64,000 bases of DNA from Flavobacterium succinicans (GCF_001662485.1 NZ_JMTM01000053.1:62001-126000), one strand, 5' to 3'. Counted from the stretch's first letter, positions 17,823 through 27,175 are shown. The notes: a model not told the origin generated them from the letters alone. Made by a program: numbers and translations.

Positions 17823-17859
17823 CCAAACTCCAATCGTGAAATTGGAATTTGGATTTTTT
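17823..17859. terminator. Family terminator hairpin, copy 4 (leuS and hydrolase side)
   Basis: CCAAA-TCCAAT (17823-17834) pairs with ATTGGA-TTTGG (17841-17852) across CGTGAA, one mismatch, then TTTTTT. It sits just downstream of the leuS stop on the minus strand. Confidence 0.75.
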
Positions 17860-17878
17860 AAAGTTAGAATTTAATAAT

Positions 17879-20803
17879 TTACCCTACCAAGTTGATGATT
17901 TTCCCTGGCACAATAATCACTTTATTTGGCGTTCTGCCGTCTAATTGTTTTTGAGTTCTTTCGTCTTGCATTACGATTTCCTCAATTTGTTCTTTGGTTA
18001 AATCCAAAGGCAATTTGATGGTGAAACGCATTTTACCGTTGAAAGAAACTGGATATTCTTTCTCGCTTTCAACCAAATGTTGCGCGTCAAAAACTGGAAA
18101 CGGAACAGTTGCAATAGACCCTTCGTGACCTAATAACGACCACAATTCTTCTGCAATATGAGGCGCATAAGGCGAAATCACAACCGCCAAAGGCTCTAAA
18201 ATGGCACGAGAATGACAGTTTTGTGAGGACAATTCGTTGACACAAATCATAAATTGTGAAACCGAAGTATTGAAAGAGAATCCTTCAATGTCTTCTGCCA
18301 CTTTTTTGATGGTTTTATGTAATGATTTCAAGTTGTCTTTGGTAGGTTCGTCGTTGTTTACAATCAAACCATTTTCATCAAAATACAAACGCCATAATTT
18401 TTTCAAGAAACCAAAAACTCCAGAAATTCCAGCGGTATTCCAAGGTTTGGCTTGCTCTAATGGGCCTAAAAACATTTCATACAAACGCAACGTATCCGCT
18501 CCGTATTCTGCACAAATATCGTCTGGAGTGACTACATTGTATTTCGATTTCGACATTTTTTCGATTTGCATTTCGAAATCAAATGCATTGTTATTGTTTA
18601 CATTTTCGCTTGTTTTATCAACACCAATTAAATTAAATCCAATACAATTTATAGCCTTTAAAAAATCGTTTTTCTTAGACAAATTTAAGTCCCCAAAAGA
18701 TTTAAAAAATCTTTCTGCATATGGAACTCTAACTTGAGTCAGATTACCAATTCCACTAGTTAAATGATAATTTGGATACACCAATTTATTTTCAAAATCA
18801 ACAAAAGTAAAAAAGCTCTGACCCAAAATCATCCCCTGATTAATCAGTTTTTTGAAAGGTTCTTCGGTTGGCGCAAACCCTTTGTCTTTTAAGAATTTGT
18901 TCCAAAAACGAGAATACAACAAGTGACCTGTTGCGTGTTCGCTTCCACCAATGTATAAATCTACGCTTTCCCAATATTTCAAAGCATCGGCAGAAGCAAA
19001 CTCGGTGTCGTTTTGCGCATCCATATAACGCATCCAATACCAAGAACTTCCAGCCCAACCTGGCATCGTATTCAATTCTAAAGGAAAAATGGTAGCCTCC
19101 CCCGACCCCTCCGAAAGAGGGGAGATAAGCTCATTAGAAACTACTTTGTTATTTACAGTATCCCAAGCCCAAGTCGTTGCATTTCCTAACGGAGGCAATC
19201 CGTCTTCGGTTGGTAAATATTTCTCAACTTCTGGTAAAACGATTGGCAAATGTTTGGCATCAATCATTTGAGGCAATCCGTTCACATAATATACTGGAAA
19301 AGGCTCACCCCAATAGCGTTGACGCGAGAAAACCGCATCACGCAAACGATAATTGATTTTTCCTTTACCTTGACCTATCGCTTCAAGTTCTGCAATAACT
19401 TTTTGAGTCGCTTCTTTATAACCTAAGCCGTTCAAGAAATCAGAATCGATTAATTGAAACCCTTCTTTGGCGCCATAAGCCGCTTCTGAAATGTCTTGGT
19501 CAAAAATATTTTTGATGGCTGGCATTCCGTTTTGCCCTTTGAAGAAATTCGCAAAAGCATAATCTCTTTCGTCTCCACAAGGTACCGCCATTACTGCTCC
19601 TGTTCCGTAACCCGCCAACACATAATCGCCAATCCAAACTGGAATTGGTTCTTTGGTGAACGGATGTTCTGCATAAGCACCCGTGAATACTCCCGAAATA
19701 GTTTTCACATCGGCCATACGCTCTCTTTCGGAACGTTTTGCTGTTTTTTCAATATAAGCGTCTACGGCTTCTTTTTGTTCAGCAGTTGTGATTTGAGCAA
19801 CTAATTCATGTTCTGGAGCCAAGGTCATAAACGTTACTCCGAAAATAGTATCTGGACGAGTTGTAAATACGTCAATACTTGCTTCGTGATTTTGCACATT
19901 GAAAGTTACCATCGCTCCCACCGATTTTCCAATCCAGTTTCTCTGACTTTCTTTGATACTTTCACTCCAATCAATTTCGTTTAAACCTTGCAACAAACGC
20001 TCGGCGTAAGCAGAAATTCGCATACTCCATTGTGTCATTTTCTTGCGAATCACAGGATAACCACCACGCTCCGAAACGCCATTCACAATTTCGTCATTCG
20101 CCAAAACCGTTCCCAATCCAGGACACCAGTTTACCTCGGTTTCTGCTAAATAAGTTAATCGGTATTGTAATAAGATTTTTTGTTGCTCATCGGATGAAAA
20201 TGCGTTCCATTCGCTTGCTGAAAAACTAATGATATTGTCATCACAAACAGCATTTACAGTAGCATTTCCTTCTTTTTCGAATATAGCTATCAAAGTCGAA
20301 ATATCTTCGGCTTTGTCGGTTTCGTTATTGTACCAAGAATTGAACAATTGGATAAAAATCCATTGCGTATGTTTATAATAATCAGGATTGGATGTTCTCA
20401 CTTCTCTGTCCCAATCAAATGAAAATCCAATTTTGTCTAACTGTTTTCGGTAACCTGCAATTGCATTTCCTTCTTTATCAACTCCTCCGTCTATATTTAC
20501 ACGTGTAGTATCTTCTGGACGTTGTCCCGTTTGTATCGCATATTGTTCAGCAGGTAATCCAAAACTATCATAGCCCATTGGATGCAAAACATTAAAACCT
20601 TGATGTCTTTTGAAACGCGAATACACATCTGATGCGATGTAACCTAGAGGATGTCCAACGTGTAATCCCGCTCCAGAAGGATAAGGAAACATATCCAAAA
20701 CATAATATTTTGGTTTATCAGAGTTGTTTTGCGCTGCAAAAGTCTTGTTTTCAGCCCAATATTGTTGCCATTTGGCTTCGATTTCGTTCGGATTGTATTT
20801 CAT
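17879..20803 (-). CDS. leuS: Leucyl-tRNA synthetase
   Basis: A 974-residue class I synthetase. HVGH (48-51) and KMSKS (about 748-752) are present. The editing (CP1) domain shows TTRPDTIFGVTFM and AVPCGDERDYAFA, and TMPGWAGSSWYWMRY is intact. Two features stand out. Around residues 557-568 the sequence SPLSEGSGEA is encoded by a compact CCCCTC/GAGGGG palindrome that looks like an in-frame insertion. Also, the stretch between QGMILGQS and KMSKS (about 668-745) has low-complexity NNNN and reads unlike the version I remember from other flavobacteria. Both keep frame, so function is presumably kept. This gene is essential in all bacteria. Confidence 0.97.
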   Translation of the reverse strand: MKYNPNEIEAKWQQYWAENKTFAAQNNSDKPKYYVLDMFPYPSGAGLHVGHPLGYIASDVYSRFKRHQGFNVLHPMGYDSFGLPAEQYAIQTGQRPEDTTRVNIDGGVDKEGNAIAGYRKQLDKIGFSFDWDREVRTSNPDYYKHTQWIFIQLFNSWYNNETDKAEDISTLIAIFEKEGNATVNAVCDDNIISFSASEWNAFSSDEQQKILLQYRLTYLAETEVNWCPGLGTVLANDEIVNGVSERGGYPVIRKKMTQWSMRISAYAERLLQGLNEIDWSESIKESQRNWIGKSVGAMVTFNVQNHEASIDVFTTRPDTIFGVTFMTLAPEHELVAQITTAEQKEAVDAYIEKTAKRSERERMADVKTISGVFTGAYAEHPFTKEPIPVWIGDYVLAGYGTGAVMAVPCGDERDYAFANFFKGQNGMPAIKNIFDQDISEAAYGAKEGFQLIDSDFLNGLGYKEATQKVIAELEAIGQGKGKINYRLRDAVFSRQRYWGEPFPVYYVNGLPQMIDAKHLPIVLPEVEKYLPTEDGLPPLGNATTWAWDTVNNKVVSNELISPLSEGSGEATIFPLELNTMPGWAGSSWYWMRYMDAQNDTEFASADALKYWESVDLYIGGSEHATGHLLYSRFWNKFLKDKGFAPTEEPFKKLINQGMILGQSFFTFVDFENKLVYPNYHLTSGIGNLTQVRVPYAERFFKSFGDLNLSKKNDFLKAINCIGFNLIGVDKTSENVNNNNAFDFEMQIEKMSKSKYNVVTPDDICAEYGADTLRLYEMFLGPLEQAKPWNTAGISGVFGFLKKLWRLYFDENGLIVNNDEPTKDNLKSLHKTIKKVAEDIEGFSFNTSVSQFMICVNELSSQNCHSRAILEPLAVVISPYAPHIAEELWSLLGHEGSIATVPFPVFDAQHLVESEKEYPVSFNGKMRFTIKLPLDLTKEQIEEIVMQDERTQKQLDGRTPNKVIIVPGKIINLVG
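19098..19124. repeat. Small GC-rich palindrome inside leuS
   Basis: CCCCTC (19106-19111), loop CGAAA, GAGGGG (19117-19122), in an otherwise AT-rich gene. It translates on the minus strand to part of SPLSEGSGEA. It resembles small palindromic repeats known to insert in frame in other bacteria (established for Rickettsia palindromic elements; the analogy here is mine). Confidence 0.55.
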
Positions 20804-21108
20804 TCGTACCTAGTTTATTGCTTTTTAAAGGTCTTATGCTTTCACTTTCGCTCAAGTCATCCCTTTTTTTATATGGTTTTTTTAATAGAGTAATGCTTTC
20901 GCTTACTCAAGTCTTTGTTCTGTGAAGATTTTTGGCTGACGATTTATAAATCTGTTTTATGTCGATAACAACGAACTAAAAACTATAAACCACAAACTAA
21001 AAATGAGCCGCAAATTTACATTTATTGTACGAAAGTTGAAAGTTTGGGCGTTATTAACTTCAAATAAAGAATTTGTTTGTTATTTTTACGCCATAATTAA
21101 AGTATGCT
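20804..21108. other. leuS-ftsX divergent spacer (305 bp)
   Basis: No gene is seen. It holds two related short words, TGCTTTCACTTTCGCTCAAG (20835-20854) and TGCTTTCGCTTACTCAAG (20892-20909). The second forms a hairpin, GAGTAA (20886-20891) with TTACTC (20901-20906), around a TTTC or GAAA tetraloop. On the minus strand these would be in the leuS leader. No TAnnTTTG element could be placed confidently for either gene; TTATTTTTACG near 21077 is the nearest candidate for ftsX. Confidence 0.4.
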
Positions 21109-21984
21109 ATGAGTTCTAACTTCGACAAATTTCAAAAACGCAGGTTAATTTCCTCTTATTTTTCGGTAGTATTGAGTGTTTTTTTGGTGTTATTCCTATT
21201 GGGAACATTAGGACTATTCATCGTGAATTCTAAAAAATTAGCCGATGATTTTAGAGAAAAAATTGCGATGACTGTTTTCTTCAAAAAAGAAGCTACTGAC
21301 AGTACTTTTCAGGCCTTTGAAAAAGAATTAAAAGCGGCTAAATTTCCGAAACAATTTGTTTATGTTTCTAAAGAAAAAGCAGCCAAAGAACACACAGATA
21401 TCATTGGAGAAGATTTCCTTACTTTCTTAGGAGAAAATCCACTTCAAAATTCCTACGACATCAACCTAAAAGCGGATTATGTGGTTCGTGATAGCATTGC
21501 AAGAATTGAAAGTCATTTTCGTAAAAACCCAATGATTTCTGACATTGTTTATGACAAACAATTGGTAAATCTAGTAAACGATAACATCAAGAAAGTAAGT
21601 ATGTGGATTTTAATCATCAGTGGTTTTCTAACGGTAATCGCTGTGTTATTGATTAATAGTTCCTTACGTTTGTCGATTCATTCCAATCGTTTTATCATCA
21701 AAACAATGCAAATGGTGGGCGCTACCAAATCCTTTATCCGCAAACCTTTTGTCATTAAAAGCATAAAATTAGGAATGATTGGAGCTGGTTTGGCTATCGT
21801 GGCTTTGATTTCTTTATTGATTTATATCGAAACTAACTTTCCAGATTTAGGAATTTTAGAAGACAAATTAATCATTGCTGTGATTCTTTTGGGCGTATTT
21901 GGTCTTGGTGTTTTAATCACTTGGTTGAGCACGTACTTTGCTACTCAACGTTTCTTGAACTTAAGAACAGACGACTTATACTAG
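21109..21984 (+). CDS. ftsX: Cell-division ABC transporter permease FtsX
   Basis: 291 residues. A cytosolic start (MSSNFDKFQKRRLIS) leads into the first membrane helix (about 17-40), then a periplasmic domain of about 120 residues (KIAMTVFFKKEAT, VYVSKEKAAKEH, FLGENPLQNSYDINLK) and three more helices, ending LSTYFATQRFLNL. This is the four-helix FtsX fold, which with FtsE couples divisome assembly to cell-wall hydrolase activation. No ftsE is adjacent. It leads an apparent operon with DUF3098, uppP and truB. Confidence 0.93.
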   Translation: MSSNFDKFQKRRLISSYFSVVLSVFLVLFLLGTLGLFIVNSKKLADDFREKIAMTVFFKKEATDSTFQAFEKELKAAKFPKQFVYVSKEKAAKEHTDIIGEDFLTFLGENPLQNSYDINLKADYVVRDSIARIESHFRKNPMISDIVYDKQLVNLVNDNIKKVSMWILIISGFLTVIAVLLINSSLRLSIHSNRFIIKTMQMVGATKSFIRKPFVIKSIKLGMIGAGLAIVALISLLIYIETNFPDLGILEDKLIIAVILLGVFGLGVLITWLSTYFATQRFLNLRTDDLY

Positions 21985-22035
21985 TCGATTGCCATTTCTC
22001 ATAACTATTCGATAATTCATCAAGTTGAAATAAAA

Positions 22036-22278
22036 ATGAAAAACAACGAAATAAAAAAAGAATTCCTTTTTGAAAAAAGCAACTACATTATTTTATTGAT
22101 TGGTATTGCCGTGATTACCCTTGGTTTTATCTTAATGTCTGGTGGAGGAAGCGATGATCCTGCCGTATTTAGTGAAGCTATTTTTGACTTTAGAAGAATT
22201 CGTTTGGCTCCAACAACCGTTTTGATTGGTTTTGGAATCACTGTTTATGCTATTCTTAAAAATCCTAAAAAACAGTAA
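22036..22278 (+). CDS. DUF3098 small membrane protein
   Basis: 80 residues with two membrane helices (about 16-35 and 56-74) separated by a loop containing SGGGSDDP and EAIFDFRRIRLAP, the signature I associate with DUF3098. It is always seen between ftsX and uppP in flavobacteria as far as I know. Function is unknown; position suggests a part in envelope assembly. It starts 51 bp after ftsX. Confidence 0.85.
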   Translation: MKNNEIKKEFLFEKSNYIILLIGIAVITLGFILMSGGGSDDPAVFSEAIFDFRRIRLAPTTVLIGFGITVYAILKNPKKQ

Positions 22279-22327
22279 TTAGTCATCAGCATAGCTACTG
22301 GCTTTTCTCCATTTTACAAACAGAAAA

Positions 22328-23122
22328 ATGAACACACTACAAGCAATCATCCTTGCAATTATTGAAGGAATTACTGAATTTTTGCCTGTTTCTTCGACTG
22401 GGCATATGATTATTGCTTCGTCTTTTTTTGGAATTGCGCACGACGATTTTACCAAATTATTCACTATTGTGATTCAATTGGGAGCGATTTTATCGGTGGT
22501 GATTTTGTATTTCAAACGGTTTTTTCAATCCTTAGATTTTTATTTCAAATTATTGGTGGCTTTTATACCCGCTGTAGTTTTAGGATTGCTATTAAGCGAT
22601 TTTATTGATGGCTTACTAGAAAATCCAGTTACCGTAGCAGTATCATTACTAATTGGCGGTTTCATTTTATTAAAAGTGGACGAGTGGTTCAATCACACTA
22701 CTACCGAAAATGAAAAAGAAATCACCTACGGACAAGCCTTTAAGATTGGTTTGTTTCAATGTTTAGCAATGATTCCCGGAGTCTCTCGAAGCGGAGCGAG
22801 TATTGTGGGCGGAATGTCTCAAAAATTATCTCGTACTTCTGCTGCTGAATTTTCCTTTTTTCTAGCCGTACCAACGATGTTGGGTGCTACAGTCAAAAAA
22901 TGTTACGACTATTACAAAGACGGATTAGTTTTGAGCGACGATCAAATTAATTATTTAATTATTGGTAATATCGTGGCTTTTATAGTAGCCTTATTGGCAA
23001 TTAAGACCTTCATTGGTTTTTTAACTAAAAACGGTTTCAAAGTATTTGGTTACTACCGCATACTTGCTGGTATTATCTTGCTAATCATCCATTTTTTTAT
23101 TCATCCTCTGACCATTATTTAA
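22328..23122 (+). CDS. uppP: Undecaprenyl-diphosphate phosphatase
   Basis: A 264-residue polytopic BacA/UppP protein that dephosphorylates undecaprenyl pyrophosphate to recycle the lipid carrier for peptidoglycan. The two signature segments are intact: [15 protein letters not shown] (about 13-27) and PGVSRSGAS (about 157-165). About eight hydrophobic helices follow the family pattern. Its stop overlaps the truB start (TAATG), so the two are translationally coupled. Confidence 0.96.
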   Translation: MNTLQAIILAIIEGITEFLPVSSTGHMIIASSFFGIAHDDFTKLFTIVIQLGAILSVVILYFKRFFQSLDFYFKLLVAFIPAVVLGLLLSDFIDGLLENPVTVAVSLLIGGFILLKVDEWFNHTTTENEKEITYGQAFKIGLFQCLAMIPGVSRSGASIVGGMSQKLSRTSAAEFSFFLAVPTMLGATVKKCYDYYKDGLVLSDDQINYLIIGNIVAFIVALLAIKTFIGFLTKNGFKVFGYYRILAGIILLIIHFFIHPLTII

Positions 23123-23811
23123 TGACACCCGAAGACTATTTAGAAGGTCAAGTCCTTTTGATTGACAAACCTTTGCATTTTACTTCTTTTCAAGCGGTAA
23201 ATAAGTTAAAATATTTGTTGATTAACAAAGTGGGATTGCCAAAAAAATTCAAGATTGGTCACGCGGGAACCTTAGACCCATTGGCCTCTGGTTTATTATT
23301 AATCTGCACTGGTAAATTCACCAAACGTATTACCGAACTACAAGGGCAAGCGAAAGAATACACCGGCACTTTTCATATTGGAGCTACTACTCCATCCTAC
23401 GATTTAGAAACAGAAGTAGACCAACACTTTCCGACCACACACATCACTGAGGCGTTGATACACGAAACAGTAGTACATTTTCTAGGAGAGATTGACCAAA
23501 AACCACCAATTTTTTCTGCCATAAAAAAAGATGGCGTACGCTTATACGAACACGCGAGAGCAGGAGAAACTATTGAAATTGCAAGTAGAAAAACCACCAT
23601 TCACGAATTTGAAATCACCAGAATTGCACTACCAGAAGTTGATTTTAGAGTAGTTTGCAGCAAAGGAACTTACATCAGATCTTTAGCCTTTGATTTTGGC
23701 AAAGCCCTGCAATCTGGAGCGCATTTAACAGCACTAAGAAGAACCAAGATTGGTGATTATGATGTTCAAAATGCTGTAACACCAGCTACTTTTGAAGAAC
23801 ATTTAGGATAA
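23122..23811 (+). CDS. truB: tRNA pseudouridine-55 synthase
   Basis: 229 residues. It modifies U55 of the T-loop in tRNAs. The catalytic aspartate is D52 in AGTLDPLASGLL; DKPLHFTSFQAVNKL at the start, QKPPIFSAIKKDGVRLYEHAR and CSKGTYIRSLAFDFG are the expected family blocks. It lacks the C-terminal PUA domain, as many short bacterial TruB proteins do. It is the last gene of the ftsX operon. Confidence 0.95.
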   Translation: MTPEDYLEGQVLLIDKPLHFTSFQAVNKLKYLLINKVGLPKKFKIGHAGTLDPLASGLLLICTGKFTKRITELQGQAKEYTGTFHIGATTPSYDLETEVDQHFPTTHITEALIHETVVHFLGEIDQKPPIFSAIKKDGVRLYEHARAGETIEIASRKTTIHEFEITRIALPEVDFRVVCSKGTYIRSLAFDFGKALQSGAHLTALRRTKIGDYDVQNAVTPATFEEHLG

Positions 23812-23822
23812 AACATAAAAAA

Positions 23823-23869
23823 AAACACATGACACTTTCTTTTTCTAGAACTTGCAATGTGTTTCTTTT
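23823..23869 (+). terminator. Possible truB-operon terminator
   Basis: AAACACAT (23823-23830) pairs with ATGTGTTT (23857-23864) and is followed by CTTTTT. The loop is long (26 nt), so this is a weaker terminator than others here. Confidence 0.5.
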
Positions 23870-24171
23870 TAAACAAAGTACTTTTTCAAACCATACTTGT
23901 TGTTTTTAAAAGGCTGGGGCTAGACCGAAGTTAATAATGAATTGTTGTTTTCCCCCCAAATAAAGCTGAGGAAAAAAAATCATAAAACTTTTCAAATAGC
24001 TTTTTCATAATGATGTTTTTAAATTGTGAGACACTATTTTAAACACCAATAAAAAAGTAAATCAAATTAATAGACTTGGTTAGCTGCCACCAATTTACAA
24101 CATTTCTTTCATAAACAGAAGATTTTGCTATTATTTTTTATGATAACCATCTGAAATAAAGAAACTTACCT
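23870..24171. other. Intergenic stretch without recognised content
   Basis: About 300 bp between the truB operon and the thioredoxin-like gene, which converge. I see no open frame with coding character, no repeat shared with other parts of the window, and no strong hairpin. Confidence 0.6.
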
Positions 24172-24789
24172 TTAGAAGTGGGCTGTCTCTACACTTTCAA
24201 GAATTAAACCCAAAATTTCCTCTTGTGTACTTAATCCTTTGTCATGCAAATACCATAATTGTAGCTCTGATTTAGCGGTTTCATCAACCACTCCATGCTC
24301 TTTTTTGTAATTCAAAATCAAGTCTTTAGCTCCTTTTGGACGAGGCCCCCAGTCAGCAATAACCTCAGAAGTAGCTTTATCAATAATAATCAACTTAGGA
24401 ATAGCTTTTCCGCCATTGGTCAAAAATTGGTTCATTAGATTTTCATTTTCATCTCTAAAAACAATTCTCAAATCAATTTTATCGGTTTCTAAAGCCATTT
24501 TATTTATAATCGGTAGGATTTGAGCGGCATCTCCGCACCATCCTTCGGCTAAAACCAACCAAGTGTATTCGTTTTGCAATCCTTTCAATTGTTCGGCAAC
24601 AGTTGCATCAATCTTTATCGTTTTATCCAAACGATTCATCCTGGTCTCGTTGAGTGCACTATAATGGGTCAAATCTTCCGATTGTTCGTTGCCTGATGAT
24701 TTTCCTTCTTTTAACAAATCAGAAACTATTTTTCTATAATTGATATAAGGATGACTATGAAATAATGCTTTTGCAATTGATGTTTTCAT
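24172..24789 (-). CDS. Thioredoxin-family protein with WCGDA site
   Basis: 205 residues from the ATG at 24789; a further upstream frame opening is excluded because a -7 element (24808-24815) lies inside it. The thioredoxin-like core is visible from TWLVLAEGWCGDAAQILPII through the cis-proline segment AIPKLIIID. The active-site position reads WCGDA: the first cysteine is kept but the second is aspartate, so ordinary dithiol exchange is not expected. Such proteins are usually annotated as thioredoxin family in Bacteroidota and may have a monothiol or non-redox role. Confidence 0.82.
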   Translation of the reverse strand: MKTSIAKALFHSHPYINYRKIVSDLLKEGKSSGNEQSEDLTHYSALNETRMNRLDKTIKIDATVAEQLKGLQNEYTWLVLAEGWCGDAAQILPIINKMALETDKIDLRIVFRDENENLMNQFLTNGGKAIPKLIIIDKATSEVIADWGPRPKGAKDLILNYKKEHGVVDETAKSELQLWYLHDKGLSTQEEILGLILESVETAHF

Positions 24790-24807
24790 TTTATTACTAT
24801 TTTTAAG

Positions 24808-24815
24808 CAAAATTA
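24808..24815 (-). promoter_or_regulatory. -7 promoter element for the thioredoxin-like gene; decides its start
   Basis: Minus-strand TAATTTTG fits TAnnTTTG. It lies upstream of the ATG at 24789 but inside the longer frame that opens at 24825. Confidence 0.5.
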
Positions 24816-24879
24816 AACATATCACATCGTTAATAGCGTGATAAAAATCACTTATGAATAAAATAAAACATAGCGTTCT

Positions 24880-25665
24880 ATGTTGAGCAACTCACAATCA
24901 ACAGGTTTAGTTTTGTCTGGCGGTGGTTCCAAAGGAATTGCCCATGCTGGAGTTTTGCAATTTTTGGAAGAGCAAAACATCATTCCAAAAAGCATATCAG
25001 GCTCAAGTGCTGGATCAATCGTTGCAGCCCTTTATGGAAGCGGAAAATCACCAAGAGAAATTTTGGCTTTCTTTAAATCGATTTATTTCTTTCATTGGAA
25101 ACATTTTACCTTTTCAAAAGCGGGTTTAATTGATCCGGAATCATTTAAAGAATATTTTACAGACATTTTCAACGACTCTGTGTTAGGCGATTTGAAAATC
25201 CCAATTCACATTACGGCTACCAATATGGTAAAAGGAAATTTAACCGTTTTTGATGCCGATACCAAAACCATAGATGCCATTTTAGCTTCAAGTGCTTTTC
25301 CAGGCGTTATTTCTCCTTACGAAATCAATGGACAATTGTATAGTGATGGCGGCATTCTGAATCATTTTCCAACAGAGTTACTACAGGACAAATGTGACTT
25401 TATTATTGGCGTCTATGTGAGTCCAATGCAAAAAATTAATGCAAAAGACCTGTCCTCCATAAAATCTGTTACCAGTAGAGCCTTTGATTTACTAACTGCA
25501 AATTCAAGTCTAATTAAATTCGATCACTGCCATTGGTTGATTGAACCCGAAGAATTATCAACCTATAGTACTTTTGAAACCAGCAAAAGCAAAATGGATG
25601 CTATTTTTAACATTGGTTACGAATCGGCCAAAAAAAGTTACGAAAAACTTAATTTATATATTTAA
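24880..25665 (+). CDS. Patatin-like phospholipase
   Basis: 261 residues with the Ser-Asp dyad of patatins: oxyanion loop SGGGSKGIAHAGVL (about 13-26), nucleophile S43 in GSSAG, and D156 in YSDGGI. It hydrolyses acyl ester bonds of lipids. No signal peptide or beta-barrel domain is attached, so it is a short intracellular RssA-type patatin rather than an exported PlpD-type one. It is a single gene; pyrH follows with its own promoter. Confidence 0.92.
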   Translation: MLSNSQSTGLVLSGGGSKGIAHAGVLQFLEEQNIIPKSISGSSAGSIVAALYGSGKSPREILAFFKSIYFFHWKHFTFSKAGLIDPESFKEYFTDIFNDSVLGDLKIPIHITATNMVKGNLTVFDADTKTIDAILASSAFPGVISPYEINGQLYSDGGILNHFPTELLQDKCDFIIGVYVSPMQKINAKDLSSIKSVTSRAFDLLTANSSLIKFDHCHWLIEPEELSTYSTFETSKSKMDAIFNIGYESAKKSYEKLNLYI

Positions 25666-25697
25666 GGCTCACTATTTCACAAAAAATAGAATATCGC

Positions 25698-25705
25698 TAT
25701 ATTTG
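25698..25705 (+). promoter_or_regulatory. -7 promoter element for pyrH-frr
   Basis: TATATTTG fits TAnnTTTG and ends 20 bp before the pyrH ATG. Confidence 0.6.
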
Positions 25706-25725
25706 CACCAAACAATTCAACAAAC

Positions 25726-26433
25726 ATGAAATACAAAAGAATCCTTCTCAAATTAAGTGGTGAAGCTTTAATGGGCGATTTAAATTACGGAATTGATCCT
25801 AAAAGATTAGCTGAGTATGCCAATGAAATTAAAAAAGTTCACGCTAAAGGAGTAGAAATTGCCATTGTAATTGGTGGAGGAAATATTTTTAGAGGTGTTG
25901 CTGGCGCAAGTTCTGGAATGGATCGCGTTCAAGGTGATTATATGGGAATGCTAGCCACTGTAATAAACGGAATGGCGTTACAAGGAGCATTAGAGGATAA
26001 CGGGATGAAAACCCGCTTAATGACTGCTTTAAAAATGGAATCTATCGCAGAACCTTATATCAAAAGAAGAGCCGACCGTCATTTAGAAAAAGGACGTATT
26101 GTAATTTTTGGAGCAGGAACTGGAAATCCATATTTTACAACCGATACGGCAGCCGTTTTACGAGGAATCGAAGTAAGTGCAGACGTAATTTTAAAAGGAA
26201 CTCGCGTAGATGGCGTATATGATTCTGATCCAGAAAAAAATGCTGCTGCTGTAAAATTTGACTACATCTCATTTGAAGATGTCTTAAGCAAAGGATTGAA
26301 TGTTATGGACACCACAGCATTTACTTTGAGTCAAGAAAATAAATTGCCAATTGTAGTTTTTGACATGAACAAAGACGGTAATTTATTGAAAATTTGTGAA
26401 GGCGAAAACATAGGAACCGTAGTTAATATATAA
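25726..26433 (+). CDS. pyrH: UMP kinase
   Basis: A 235-residue amino-acid-kinase-fold enzyme that phosphorylates UMP to UDP. Family blocks: [65 protein letters not shown] and [12 protein letters not shown]. Length is standard. It precedes frr by 69 bp, the usual bacterial neighbour pair linking nucleotide supply and translation. Confidence 0.97.
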   Translation: MKYKRILLKLSGEALMGDLNYGIDPKRLAEYANEIKKVHAKGVEIAIVIGGGNIFRGVAGASSGMDRVQGDYMGMLATVINGMALQGALEDNGMKTRLMTALKMESIAEPYIKRRADRHLEKGRIVIFGAGTGNPYFTTDTAAVLRGIEVSADVILKGTRVDGVYDSDPEKNAAAVKFDYISFEDVLSKGLNVMDTTAFTLSQENKLPIVVFDMNKDGNLLKICEGENIGTVVNI

Positions 26434-26502
26434 GTTTATGGTTAAAGGTTTGTAGTTTATAGTTGACTGCGAACCACCAACAACAAACAACAACATAAGA
26501 TT

Positions 26503-27066
26503 ATGACTGAAGAAATTGAATTTATATTAGATAGTACAGAAGAATCTATGAATGGTTCTATTGCGCATTTAGAAAAATCATTTTTGAATATCCGCGCAGG
26601 AAAAGCTTCTCCAGCAATGCTAGGAAGTGTTTTTGTAGATTATTACGGGTCTGCATCACCGCTTTCTCAAGTGTCAAAAATTAGTGTGCCAGATGCGAGA
26701 ACCATTACTTTGCAACCGTTTGAAAAAAGTATGTTGCACCCTATAGAAAAAGCAATTATGATTGCCAATTTAGGGTTTAACCCAATGAACAATGGAGACG
26801 TAATCATCATTAGCGTTCCACCTTTGACAGAAGATCGTCGTAGAGAATTGGCCAAACAAGCCAAAGCCGAAGCCGAAGACGCCAAAATTGGAATTCGTAA
26901 CGCTCGTAAAGACGCCAATACCGATATCAAAAAATTAGAAAAAGACGGCACCTCTGAAGACATTTGTAAAAGTGCCGAAGAGCAAGTTCAAAACTTAACC
27001 AACACTTTCATCAAAAAAATCGATGAATTGCTAGCCGTTAAGGAAGCCGAAATTATGAAAGTGTAA
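26503..27066 (+). CDS. frr: Ribosome recycling factor
   Basis: A 187-residue two-domain protein that, with EF-G, splits the post-termination ribosome. It shows LEKSFLNIRAGKASPAML, VSKISVPDARTITLQPF and the long C-terminal helix ending EDICKSAEEQVQNLTNTFIKKIDELLAVKEAEIMKV. Length and blocks are normal. Its terminator (27087-27127) is the left copy of a 41-bp duplication described separately. Confidence 0.97.
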   Translation: MTEEIEFILDSTEESMNGSIAHLEKSFLNIRAGKASPAMLGSVFVDYYGSASPLSQVSKISVPDARTITLQPFEKSMLHPIEKAIMIANLGFNPMNNGDVIIISVPPLTEDRRRELAKQAKAEAEDAKIGIRNARKDANTDIKKLEKDGTSEDICKSAEEQVQNLTNTFIKKIDELLAVKEAEIMKV

Positions 27067-27086
27067 CTTTCACAATAATCATTAAA

Positions 27087-27127
27087 CGAAACCGTCTCCA
27101 AAAGTATCTTGGAGACGGTTTTTTTAT
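27087..27127. terminator. frr terminator; left copy of a 41-bp direct repeat
   Basis: AAACCGTCTCCAA pairs with TTGGAGACGGTTT around AAGTATC, then T7. The whole 41 bp recurs base for base at 29270-29310. Confidence 0.95.
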
Positions 27128-27175
27128 TGCTAAAAATCACTAAATGTAGGTATTGTCTATTAATTTTCAAATCAA

